The translations under genes were made by a program, and so were the position numbers. Under the pieces are notes generated by a model. It saw nothing but the letters and a program-made list of their open reading frames with translations. It made no database searches and was not told where the DNA came from. Of a stretch of 64,000 nt of DNA, positions 44,690 through 57,347 are shown one piece after another. The stretch is taken from assembly GCA_039621445.1 (NCBI GenBank), contig CP154956.1:17117562-17181561 (forward strand), given 5' to 3'. Each line of letters begins with the position of its first letter. The stretch's first letter is position 1. This DNA comes from Euglena gracilis. Its lineage: Eukaryota; Euglenida; Euglenophyceae; Euglenales.

Positions 44690-47027
44690 CCCCCCCCCCA
44701 AAAGCCAATAATTTCTGGAAAACCCAGCGAAAGGCAGGTTACCCCACTCATACCGAGGCCACACAAGCACAAGAAAGAAAGAAAATGCCCCACACCTCTT
44801 CCGGGTGCCCAAGTGAATGACCCTCCACACCGGGGCTGACAAGCTCGGATTACGCCCAGCAGTGCTGACCGGACCGGAGATCTGCAAACCCCGTACCTGC
44901 CGTCCACCTTTAACGTCTTTGAACGGTTTGAATGAACCTTCGAGGGAGAACAAAAGAGAAGCCAGGGCGGACTCGGCAGATGGGTCTGCAGGATGTCTGG
45001 AATGAGTGTGCAGAAGGACAGGCTGAGTCGGGACAAGGGGAAGGGGGGGGAGGGCGCCACGCAGCGCTGTCCGCTGCCGCGGCCGGTGCCAAAATAAAAA
45101 AAGGGCCGGCGGCAAGGCCAGACGTTGGCAGTCCCCAGATGGAAATTGAATCTGACTATTGCTTCAGGACCCAGGGGACCACTGGCTAGTCATTTTGCCA
45201 GACACTGGAAAAATGACTAGCGAGACCCCCTGGGGGGGGGTCCAGGGGCCCCCCCGACCGGAAAAAAAATTCCTCCGGCGCTGCGCACTGAGTGGAAATG
45301 AGGGTTTTAATGCATTTTGGGTTGATTTTGTTCCAAAAAAAATCCAAAAAAATCGGCGCTTCGTGCCAGTCACTGGAATTTCAGTGCCAGTCTTCGTGCC
45401 AGTCACTTCCCCCCCCCCACCAGCCAGCCCTGCTAGTTGACCCCCTAGCCCAGCCCTGCTAGTAGGGCCCTGGGGTTCGCTATCCCCTGGGTCCTCGCAC
45501 ACTCTCAACCCCCCCTCCCAAGGGGTCACACCAGGCTTAAGTGAATCCATGGTTTCGGCGTTGTGAAACATGACTGTTGCAAAACATGAACATTCATTCA
45601 CTGACATATCATTCCATGGGTTTTCTTGTGTTTGCTGCGGTTTCAATTCATGTTTTAATGTCATTGCTGTAGTATTTCATTTATTTCATGGCCCCAATTT
45701 CAACTGTGTTTGGGTTTTTTCCTCCGTGAGCTGGTCGCCTTTCAAATGATCCACCAAAGGACAAGAAATAATAGGTGAGCATCACCCAATAAAACTCAAA
45801 AGAAAACCGAAGCAGGGCAAGAAGTGCGGCAAAAATGGAGGACATTGGAGTGCATTGAGAAAGTGACAACTGAAGCTGGGTCAACAGTAGGGCTGGGAAA
45901 AAGCTCCTCCCCTCAGCCCTCAGCCCCCCTCAGCCCCCCTCCCCCAGAGAGGGCTGAGGTCCCCTCCGGCAACCCCTGCTGACCAAACCCAAAGCCCAGA
46001 CCGACGTGGAGCACAATCCCCCAAATGGTCTGCTAAATCTCAAGGGGGTCGATCAGGAGCCAACGACAACACGGAGGAGTCCCACGATGCCCGGGGTGTC
46101 CATGATCAGCAGTCAACGTTGCTGCCTTGAACAGCCGATAATCACGCCCCGCACAGCAGGATTCCCCAATAAGGTGGTCTGCGTGGAAAAAAAAGCAGCG
46201 ACGCTTTTCATACTCAAGATATTTTTGGGTTGAATTTGTCCTCATTACTTCAAATCTCATTAAAAACAAAGAAATGTTTTCCCCGCTTTTTCAATGAACT
46301 TTGTGGGACGTTTAAATCACATACCTACCAACCCTGGGAAACTGTCCTCCCAGGAGACTGTCCTCGACTCTCTTCACCCGCAAATCAATTTTTGAGAATT
46401 CTAACATTCTTTTGTTGAAAAAAGCACATTTCCCGAGTTGAAAAAATTGCTTGCATTTTTTTTATCTGGCTTCTGATCACAAATAAGTGAAAAATGCCGC
46501 ATTATCTTGCGTTGGCCAGGGGGTCAAAAAATGCCAGTCTTTCCTCTGACCCGGACCCCCCGTGATACTGTCTCCCTGACATGTCACTACCTCTGTACCT
46601 GACTAGACAGGTGGAGGTTCATGGGGTAAATAAAATATACAATTGAAATGTGTAACACATATCAGCATGGAAAATGAAATTAATGATAAAATGTTAGAAT
46701 AATACAATGATACAATACAAAGAGGCAAAAATATAACAAAAAACATAATGTGTAATTGAAACATAATAAGATAATAAAAAGTTTCCCACAAGGAAACAAG
46801 AATTCTGCCATAGCCTCATAACGCTTTTTATTCACTGAGAGGTACGATGATGCTCCGGCGCGCTGTTTTTTTTTTTGCAATTGTGTAATTTGACGTCAAG
46901 TTTCCAATATTTTGTGCTGTCCTCTCATCTTGATCAACATCTTTACGATGAAAGGGGCTCAGTTCCGCACCCCCCGCCTTGCGGGGGGGGGGGGGCAGGG
47001 TCGGTTTTTGGGTGCAGTGCCTGCCGG
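44690..47027. other. No supported gene
   Basis: Open frames of up to ~168 codons occur around 44600-45200 on both strands, in GC-rich DNA, but I recognise none. Repeats of CCAGTCACTGG type lie near 45178-45210 and 45365-45405. The rest is AT-rich and featureless. Confidence 0.45.
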
Positions 47028-47293
47028 CAGGGTTCGATAGAAGGGCAGGGGGGGGGGTCGGACCCCCCTCCAGTCCAGGAGGGGGGGGGACAACCTAAAC
47101 CGCGGTGCGGTCCAGGTGACCGAAATCTGCCCAGACCAAAGCGCCGGGCCGAATATTTTGACCCACCCCCAAAATTCCGGACACCCCTTGGTGGTAGGTG
47201 GGGGGGGGTGCTCCGGAACCCCCCTCCAGTCCGGGGGGGGGGGGGGGCACCTCCCACACCTAAACCCGGTAGCCCTCCTCATATCGAATCCTG
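47028..47293. mobile_element. TIR element, CAGGGTTCGATA family
   Basis: Ends CAGGGTTCGATAGAAGGG and CCTCATATCGAATCCTG are imperfect inverted repeats matching the element at 59921-60389. No 8 bp duplication is visible (CCTGCCGG versus CCAACACG), so the insertion is old or rearranged. Confidence 0.6.
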
Positions 47294-47693
47294 CCAACAC
47301 GCCAAGCCAATTGTCCCTTGAAAATTGCCATTTTTGGGCCCCCGGTGCCGAAGGTGCTATCCCCACCCCAAAATCCCCCCAAATGCCCTAACCCACCAAA
47401 AAAATAAAACGAAGCCTAGCACTCATGAAGTAAGCTCTGACGTTGAGGAATTTTGGACCTTTTCCGGGTTGTTGGCAGCTAAATGTTTAAGATTTCGCCT
47501 TTGCTGCGAGTGGGAACGACGGAGCAAGAGAGGAGTGGCACTGTCTTCCCGGGGACTGGCTACGACCGGCTACGACCACCCTCCACCCCTTCGCAGCTAA
47601 GCTCCACCCCCTACCCCCCCCCCCCAAACAATGAAGCCCACACACCGCCTTGCTCCCGCAGCGTGGTGTTCATCACAGCGCGCCGCGGCTCAC

Positions 47694-47855
47694 GGCGGCC
47701 GGTCCCGCCAGCGCCGCCACTGCCCCGCGGTGGGGGGCGGCCACGGCACCGCCGCCAGGCCGCCCGGGTCGGCGCAGCCCACCGGGAACCGCCGGCAGCG
47801 CCCCGCCCAGTGGCCTTGGATGCCTCGGTGGACTGCCACGGTGATGCCGACCCCC
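47694..47855 (-). CDS. Glycosyltransferase late exon, PWPPPTAGQW motif
   Basis: Reads ITVAVHRGIQGHWAGRCRRF, then PVGCADPGGLAAVPWPPP, then TAGQWRRWRD, ending at CC|GTGAGC. The same PWPPP--GQW-RWR pattern occurs at the window's right edge, supporting real coding on this strand. The 5' border is approximate. Confidence 0.6.
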
Positions 47856-49386
47856 CCCCCCGGCTCGTTGGCCTCCGGGCTCTTGGACTCAACGTGCTCC
47901 TTGGCCCCTTAGTCCATGTGGGGCATCAGGTTCAGGCCAGTGAGCCGGAGGGGGGGGGGCATGCTCACCTGGTCTTCACTGGTTTCCATCTATCTGGCAT
48001 GTGGTATCTGGTTTGACTTTCAAAATTCTAATCCCTCTCTTTAAATATTTTGGGTTTGTTTAAAGTGCCCCTATTCAACCCCTTGTCCGAAGTGAGTTTC
48101 AGGTGTTTAAAGCACCCACCATTGTTTCTCAAGCCGCACGCCCTGGATTTCCACCACAAAATAGAACGTTCCAGCAGGCAACTTCAGACGAAGGGTCGGG
48201 CTGGAACGACTGGTGATTTTTGGCGCACAAAACATCAGCATTCATGGCTCGGTAGACAGGTGCAGGGTCTTGTTTGTTCTATTTGGATGGCCCACCACGC
48301 ATCAAACAAAAAAGTTTGTGGAAAAAAAAACAGGGGGTGCATGTTGAGGTGTCAAATGGTGTTTCGTCATTGGAATGCAAATCTTATAATTCAATATGAA
48401 TGAGCTTTTTTTCCCCCACGAGGTTTGAGACAACCGTTTCACTTCAGAAAAATTGCCGAAAAACGACACCAAAAGGCTATTTTTTTTAGTTATCTTTTTT
48501 GATAGAACAATTGTGCAAGCAAAGTCTCCTTTGCGTTTAAATGCGACGTGACCACCTACGATATGGGCAACCTATATGCCATTAGCCGTGCATTCTTCAG
48601 GTTCGGTTGAAGGTGAGGCGAAGTGCCCTCAGCCCCAGATCATGGGGTGAGCCAACCCCCATTTTGCAGCGATGCGCCAGAAAAATTATCAACTGTTTTT
48701 CGCGGAATTGACCCTGCTGCCAACCAGTCGTTATCGAGCACCCTCCACAAGCCCAGCTGCACCGCCCAAATTTCTCCTGTTCCTGACCAGGCTGTTTTTT
48801 ATCAACCCCGGGGGGGGGGGTCCGGAGTGCCCTTGAGTGTCTGCCCAGGCAAGCACTATCCCCCCTGGGGGGGGGGGTCAGATTTCGGCCTGTGCCCAGG
48901 TACTTTCCTCAGGAAAAAGGCCATTTCCCTTGAAAATAGGCCTGTTTTTGAGCCTTTCGGCACCTTCGGCGCCGGAGTGCCTGCTGGAGGCACTTTTGGC
49001 AAAGTGCCCTACCCCCCCCCCCCAGGGTCGGATTTGGAGCGCCTTGGAGTGCCTGCCCAGGCAGGCACCCCCCCCCCCCCCGGGGTGGGGTCGGCACCCG
49101 ACAAAAATACAGCCTGCTCCTGACCCCCCTCTGGGGGGTGGTTGGCCAGAAATGGAAGCAGCACAGCGGGGCACACCGAGGGAGCCAGATTGTTTTTCTC
49201 TTTTGGAAATTTGCCCCCCCCCCCCCCAGGGTTGTACAGGAGTCCCTGAAACCTATGGGCGGTGGGTGGGTGGGGGTCGACTCCCGCCCCATCCTCATCC
49301 TGGTGGGGGGGACCGACCCCCTCATCCACCAGGCCTTCCCGTAGGTCGATGATTAGGGTAAACTTTAGGTTTTATTTAGGTTTATC

Positions 49387-49445
<59 letters not shown>

Positions 49446-52400
49446 TGTATTAAAAATTGATTATTTATTTATTTTATTTATTTTTATTCACTTATTTATT
49501 ATTTATTTATTTAGGTTTATTAGGCTAAACTTTCCTTCGGCGTCCTCAGCACCGAAGGACTTCTTCCTTGTGCGGTGCTGAGGTTGCTGGTGGGCGGGAG
49601 GTCAACCCCCCCCCCTATGGGGGCCCACCCTGCCCCTCTCCACCTGGATTATTGGAAGTGAGATTTGGGTTGTTTAGAACACCGGAATACTGTCTTTTGT
49701 GCAGCTGGTGAAGACATGGAAAAGAGGTCCCAATGAGGATAAATCAACTAAATCACTCTTGCGATTCCGCAAACAAAGGCTAAAAGTTATTTGTGCACTT
49801 GCACACACAAATTAAACTCATACTCACTTGCATAATTCTGCAAATGAGTTCAAAATAGATCTTAAGGTCCCATTGTCCTGGGATGCCGAGAAAAGATACT
49901 CTCTAAATGCGCACTTCGGTGAAAGCAAAGGCAGCTGAATTCTTTATTAAATGGTTTCAATATATATTGCTTCAATATCCCATGAAATTGCAATGTGTCC
50001 CTAAGTTTTCACAGGAAAAGCAAGGCGCAATCTTTCTTCCCAAACCCCTGAAAAGATCCCACTTCGCCAAAGTCTTCCACCCCCACTTCCCAGAACTCCC
50101 ACCCACTGTCCAGTTGCGAACGCTGAAACCACTGCACTCACAACTCGGTCACTCTGTCACCCCGAAAACATCTGCAACCCTCTCCCCTCCTGCCCACCTC
50201 ACAACCTCCACAACCAGTGCAGATTGGGAAAAAAGGGGTTTTCCCCCCAGAAAATCCCTCTGCAGCGGTTTTGACAGTTTGAAAAAGGGAAATGGGTGCC
50301 TGCTATTTTCACAAGGCTTTGAGGATTCTCCGACGGCGCCCAGTTGCCACAAAAAAGAGTGGTCTGAGAACTTGTCAGCAAGCCAGAAAGCTCACCTCGC
50401 CGCCTGAGGAATGCCCATAACAACGTGAAGGTCCCATGAAGATGACGATGGGAGTCAGAACAGGCGAGGACATGGACGAAGGGGCTCAGCCCTGATGGTC
50501 GCCACACCGGCTCTGAATGGGGCGGGCCGCTGGTCAGGTGGGAAGAGGGGGGAAGAGGAGAGGGTTGGCGCATTGTGGCACCAGCGCCGTCATGTTGCCG
50601 ACGAGGCCGACGAAGAGGAACAGGGAGGACCGCGTCCAGGCGGCTGGTGACCCACCCAGGAACTGTAGCTTTCTTTCCACCCGGGCCAGCCTTCGGGTTC
50701 CTGATCTTGACCTGCACGTCTCACAAATCTGTCTTTTGGTAGACATGCTCATTTTCTTCTTTTTCAGCCAGAGTCATTACCAACTTGGGGTGATTACAAC
50801 CGAAGGTTTTCTCGAAAAAGTTCATAATTGTGTTTTTTGTTTTGACAGGTTGACATTTTTTTCCTGGTGGTTATTTCACTCGGCGGAGCCCGTTTTCCGG
50901 TCCTCCTTTTCGAGTTGCCCGGATGCCCCTCACTGGCCAGGGTCCTTTGACTCCACTGCGCCTTGACTTTCACCTCCCACTTGCGTCAAACCAGGGGTTA
51001 AAAGTGTGCGGGTTCAGATTTCAGGACACCGGGGAGCCTGACCACGGCATCACGAGCAGGTCCGCCAACAGCATCTGGTCAATGACCTGAGGCGGCAGGG
51101 CCATCCCCAGGCGGAAGTCGGTCGGATCCCGCCATATCTGCCTGTGTGCCGAGATTTTCCACCAGCTTGGGGGGGCCATGCCAACCCCCCTGCTCGTGGG
51201 AAGTTGGCCGTTGGAACCACGCTCGCCAACCTGGCCATATAGGGAGCTGGCCTCATGGGGAGCTTGTAGGGAGCCGGCCTCCCTCTCCGTATACCAACTT
51301 GACTTGAACAAACCCCCCAATAGGGGGTGTTATGTGCACAATTTTAGATGAGATTCCACAGCTTTCTCTTGATGGCAGGTCAATTGAAAAGCGGAAAGTA
51401 TCAAGTGAAAAAACTCCCAAAATAATACCGTGTCCAGAAAAATAATATTAATGCGACAATTCAGTGCAAATTCAGGTCTCCCTTTATGAGGCACAGCAAC
51501 AAACAATTGATGTTCTACACAGATGCAATAGGGTGTTTGCCTTGCCTTTCTTTCTTAAAAACAACAACTAACAAACTGCTATCCGGTTTCAGTACACATT
51601 TGCGGATGTCAGGGAAGTTCAAGGTACAAATGGAACCTTGAAAGGGCGAGGGACAACATGGACCCTCGAAAAAAGCGACACAAAAAAACGCAAGAAAAAA
51701 CAGCACAAAAAAACGCAAATAAATGCAAAAAAGCCGCAAATTAACACTGGTTGTATGAATCCCTTCAGGAGCTCCCACGTGATGAACACAGTTCTGCTGG
51801 AGAGGACTTACCAATTCTTCACTTACTCTAGGTTGAAATTTTCTTTGTGGAAATACCTTTTGATTTGCATTTTGATTGGCTTGCATTTTGGCAACATCTA
51901 GAACATGATGATTCTGAAATGTGCAATTCTTGCTGGCCAGAAACTCCATAAATGACAAAAAAATATCAAAAAAATTGGTTTGGGGGGGGGGAACGAAAAC
52001 CCCATAAATTTTTCCGAAATAAAAAAACCGCAAAAAAAGCGTTTGCATTTTCCCCGAACCCTGAGGGTGAATATTGTGAAAATGCCCACCCCCTCCAGAG
52101 AGGTTGTCCATTATCAAGTGGGTACAGGCCTGAATGGCACGGCATGAATAAATAGACACGAAATGATTAGCAGTACCTGACACCCTAGAAACTATATGGT
52201 AAACAACCTCCCAGGTCTGTGGTCTAAATTAATGCAACTGAAGGCTGGGTGAGAATAAAACCAAAGATTTAAATGCACGGCTTCCCCATGACTTCAGAAA
52301 CCTCAAAATTCTTGCTGTGCTGGTCAATACTCCGCGGGAGGGGGAGGGGGGCATCCGTCAGGCAGTCAGGGGCACGCGGGATTGAGGACCGCCCTGTTCT

Positions 52401-54234
52401 CCGTGACAACCGTCCCTTTGTTGAACACCCACACCCGGGCAGGGGCCTTTTATCGGGAGCCCCCCTTGGGGTGTTAGCACATGTGACCATTGGCCCTTGA
52501 ATAAACACACCCAATTGCAGAGAAATGTGGAAACGCTTGCCAAACGTGTTTGCAGTATTCCTACCCCCCTCCCTGGGAAACTGTCACCACAAATCAGTGA
52601 GCACAGAGGTCGAAGACGGGTCCTATGAGACAGGTCAGCAAATATGGGGACAGAGGACAACTTCTTGGGGATGGGGGTCAGATGGAAAAAGTTCTCGACC
52701 TCTCTGCTGACATAACACTCCCAAAAACGATTTTCCTGCATACTTGTGATCAAAAACCTGAAAAATGTTCGGTTTTTTTGTAACCCAGGAAATGGCCTTC
52801 TTAATAAGAAAACTTTTTAAAAAAATTCCGGTGGCAGGGGTCAAGGGGTAAGAGAAAGGCCCTATGAGGACAGTTCACGAGTCAGAGGGTGGAGCACGGT
52901 TTTTTGAGGGGGGGGGGTTGGCAGGATCCACGCATACGCTTTCAGCCCTGAGAGGGAAGGGGATCGGGGAGGACCGAGCTTAACAAACCCCTGGGCCCGG
53001 TGAGGTCCTTGCGGCTGCTCTGCCTCCAGCTGCTCAAAGACCCGGTCAAGTGAAGCGGAGGGCAGAGGTGGGGGGGACAAACAGAAAACAAGAAGCCCAC
53101 TCACTGTACACCTACCCCCCCCCCCCGGGAAACTGTCACCCACCAGATGGCCAGTCAGGTGGGTCCGGATCACTGACAGTGCCCGGCAAAACACACGTTG
53201 ATTGTCTCTTCCCTCCGTTTTCTGAAACTGACCAGCTGGCCGGACGCTCCAAAACCCATCTCCGATGCGCAAACCCATGCGCCTGCGCCCCACTTGGGGC
53301 ACGTGGCAGCGTGACCCCCCACCCTGGGAAGATTTGGGGTATCGTGCTGTGTTTGCCAGAGATGCTGGTGTATGTCGTTAGGTTCTGGTTTGTCTTCAAA
53401 TCTGTAACTCAAACAATAATTTGTAAACGTTCAGAAGATTGGTGCTCAAAAGGAACAATTCACCACAGCGGCAGTGCTCTGAACTTGCGCCGTTCACACC
53501 CAAAAACACAGTCCCGTGTTTGCTGCCTTCCGGGACAGATAAAATAATTCTGGGTGACAACGTGCGCTCCGTACGTCCCCACTGCCCAACCCCCCAATGC
53601 CAAAGCTTGGCAGCCATCCGCTCGTTGTCACAGTGGATCCAGAACTTCAGCCCCAGGGTGCCCCCTTTCGCGAGGTACTCCGCGTGCCGTCCACGCAGCC
53701 CGGCGATGGCTGCTCGGTACCATGCCAGAGCCAACTTGGGCTGCCTGGTGCAGGGGTGTGTTTTTTTGCCACTGGACAGTGATGGGGCAACACCCCTGCC
53801 CCGAGAAACTGTCACCTCACAGATTGGACAGTACCGGGGACCCTGAAAGTTCCCCGGGGGGGGGGGGACCCCAACAAATTCTCGGGGGGTCACGCGGTTT
53901 TTGGGAGGCCACAAAAAAAGAGCGGCAGAGTGCACCACTCTCAATCAAAATCAGACCCGCAGCCAGCTAGCAGCCTTCTCCAGCCTCCGACCCTCCCATC
54001 CCCACCCATCAACGTTACATTAATTATTATTTTTTCCAGTCGCCCGAAGTGGACGGTAATAGACTTTTGCCATTCGGCGGTGCAAAAATGGCCAAAAAAA
54101 ATGGGCAAAATGGATCGGATTTGGGCTGGCCAGCTCAGATTTTGGTTAACTGACAATTTCATGGGGAGGAATTTTTGCAGTTTCGAATTTTTGGCACGTA
54201 GTTCGACCCTGAGTCGGACTCAGTTCTGTCCTCC

Positions 54235-54282
<48 letters not shown>

Positions 54283-54301
54283 TACATATACTATATGCAT
54301 C

Positions 54302-54333
<32 letters not shown>

Positions 54334-54509
54334 ATATACATACATACATACATACATACATACATACATACATACATACATACATACATACATACATACA
54401 TACATACATACATACATACATACATACATACATACATACATACATACATACACATACATACAAATACATACATACATACATACATACATACATACATACA
54501 TACATACAT

Positions 54510-54570
<61 letters not shown>

Positions 54571-57302
54571 TGAACCCAGGAACGCACCCCCTCATGCAAA
54601 AAATATGCGCGTTTTTTTCTTCAATTTCAATATGCACTGCACAGCTCAGATTACCCATTTTTGTTTTTGCGCAAATACACTGTCGTGCATTGCAAAATAA
54701 TTATAACTCATCGATGGGGAGGAGGGGTCCGAGGCTGAAAGAAGCTGCGGGCTGAAAAAAGGTTGCTGGCTGGAAAAAGGCTGCTATCTGGCTGGACCCA
54801 GGGGATGGGTCCACTTTGGCTTCAGCGGTGCTGTGGTGTGGATTAAAAAATGCTTCATACACTTCCTATCAGGATTTGAACGCAGAGCTAATGAGTTGCG
54901 GTCTGAGAGGGTGGGAAATTTGGCCAAGCCCAGATGCCTTTCAAAGAGAGCGGTTTTGGTCAACAGTGGATGGAGTGAAAAATATCAGCGCTCTGTGTGC
55001 AGGGCGTCTTTTAACGACCCCCAGGGGGTCCAGGCTGGAAAATTTGGGCTTGCTGGAAAAAGACTGCTGGCTGACCTCCCCACCCCCAAGGGGTCCCTTG
55101 GCTGGAGGAGACAGGTCCTGAATGGCCCAGTTTCTTTGTTTGCCAATGGCCTAGCTGTGGAACGAGCACTTCTCTTGGGTGGTTGATTAAAATTTGACCC
55201 AAGAGGTCAAATTTTCTTGAGCTGTGTCCTGTCTGTATGGTACACCAGGTCACTTACACTTCACTGCACCCGCTTCGTGTGGCCAACCCAAATGAAAAGA
55301 CATCCTTCACTGAAAATATCATCCACATCAGAAAACGTCCCGTGGCCACCATCCCAGGCTTCTTTTTAAGACCCCCGCACAGGACCCCCCCCCCAAAATC
55401 AGGGGCGTTTCAAAAAGTTTTTTTTTTGACTCTTTGCATCAAAAACAATACCTGAGCCTGTGGCCCGGGGCTCACCCACCCACCCCCCTCCCGGGGTCTT
55501 CCAAATTATAAAAAAAAAAGGCAGTGCCACGCCCACGAGAATGATGGCATACCAAAAAGCCACATCCGCCATGCCCTCACCCTCAAAAAACCCTGGCCGG
55601 ACGTCAACCTGCCAGGAGTGGATGACCACATTGATGTCTGACGGACGGAACCAAACAAGCGGTTGCAGACAGCTGGCCCTTGGCCAAGTCCATGATTTGT
55701 TCTCTCAGATGGCTTTTGCAAGGCAATGGCTGTGGAGCAAGGCAGGAGGTAAATCATCTCTTTTCCTTTATTCCAAAAGCAATAATCCTGGACGTGCTGT
55801 GATTGCAACTTCCCCAATGGCATAAAAACAAACAAAATGATGTTGTATTTGACATCCAGAAAAAAGTTCAACATGGATACCACATCGACGATTTCAAAAA
55901 AGAAAAAAGGAAGGCAAGGCATCGTGTGCACACAAGCACACGCACCTGCGCTGCCCACCAAACAGGGGTGCGACAGAGCGGACTGGCCAGCCACTGGGTG
56001 GCTGCAATTCCTGGAGGAAGATGTGCTGCAGCGCCGCCTGGCTGGAGTGCTGCCGACACGGTATTCGCCCCAACCCAAATTCTCCGTTTTAAACCCCACA
56101 AAAACTCCCCCACCCCCCAAATTTTCTTGAGCTGGTCAAATTTTCTTGAGCTGTGTCCTGTCTGTATGGTACACCAGGTCACTTACAACCCAAATGAAAA
56201 GACATCATCCTTCACTGAAAATATCATCCACATCAGAAAACGTCCCGTGGCCACCATCCCAGGCTTCTTTTTAAGACCCCCGCACAGGCCCCCCCCCAAA
56301 TTTCAGGGGCGTTTCAAAAACTTTTTTTTGACTCTTTGCATCGAAAACCATACCTGGGCCTACGGCCCGGGGCTCACCCACCCACCCACCCCCCTCCCGG
56401 GGAATTCCAAATTAAAAAAAAGAATAAGGCAGTGCCACGCCAACACGCCTTCCATAATGGGAATCGAATACTTATTGCGCTCCAATGAATTTTTCAGAAA
56501 CTTTTCTTCCCCTCACAACCTACAATCTTCCGGCGAAGGTTAAAAAAACCCGCAGTGAAAGAGAAAGGCAGGAAATGACTTGTTGGTCAATGCAGGGTCT
56601 GCATTTTTTTTAGGTAAAATGCCACAAGAATCCCTCCAACGCAATCCACCCGGTAAAGTCAATTTGGCAATCCAAAAAAAAAGGCCTCGGAGGGAACGTG
56701 GCAGAACGTTTGGGGGAAGATGGAACGTGGAACGTCTTGGGCGTGAGGCAGAATTGCGAAATGGTCACCGAATGAGGTTGCTGGCAAGGAAATCCGAAAT
56801 GAAAAACTTTATAAAGCTCTGAAAAAGAAAAACATCCACGTGACCTCTGGCTAACAAAGCTGACCTCCAATGCAAGCAATGCAAGTCCAAGTCCAAGACC
56901 AAATAAATCCACGAAAATTCGGATCTGGATCCGGACATGCTGAAAAATGGCGCCTCCAGAAAGCAAGCCCCCCTCCCTTCAGGAAGGGGCCACCCGACAA
57001 GCCAGCGAGGACAAGCTGAGGTGAAAACTTCCCGGAGCTGTTCTGCTGCCCGATCTTCGGCTTGTGTGGGCCAAAGGAAATCACTTCCTAGGGGAGGCAG
57101 GAGGCTGGAGCTGGGAGGGAAGGGCTTTGGCGATTCATTTGGCCACAAAAGAGGGATCGCAACAGATCTTCCCCGCATGAAATATGTTCTCGCTCCGTCA
57201 GTTAGTGAGCCAGTCAATCAGCACGCACGTACACACACGCACACAGACACATCCGTGTGTGTTTGTGCGCATGCGTGTGTGTGCATGCATACACGCACAC
57301 GC

Positions 57303-57347
<45 letters not shown>

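Noticed and set aside
47028-47293. Target-site duplication for the CAGGGTTCG element
   Set aside because: Flanking octamers do not match; only the inverted ends support mobility.
48050-48403. 117-codon + frame
   Set aside because: No recognisable motif or exon partner; may be chance in an intron.
49907-50407. 166-codon + frame
   Set aside because: No motif, composition unlike the recognised exons, and it lies within a - strand gene's intron region.
54144-54660. Long His/Tyr/Ile or Cys/Met/Tyr repeat proteins
   Set aside because: Translation of a (CATA)n microsatellite.
54846-54930. tRNA-like GTTCAAATCC and TGGCCAAAT boxes on the - strand
   Set aside because: The T stem pairs poorly and no acceptor stem can be formed, so not called a tRNA.
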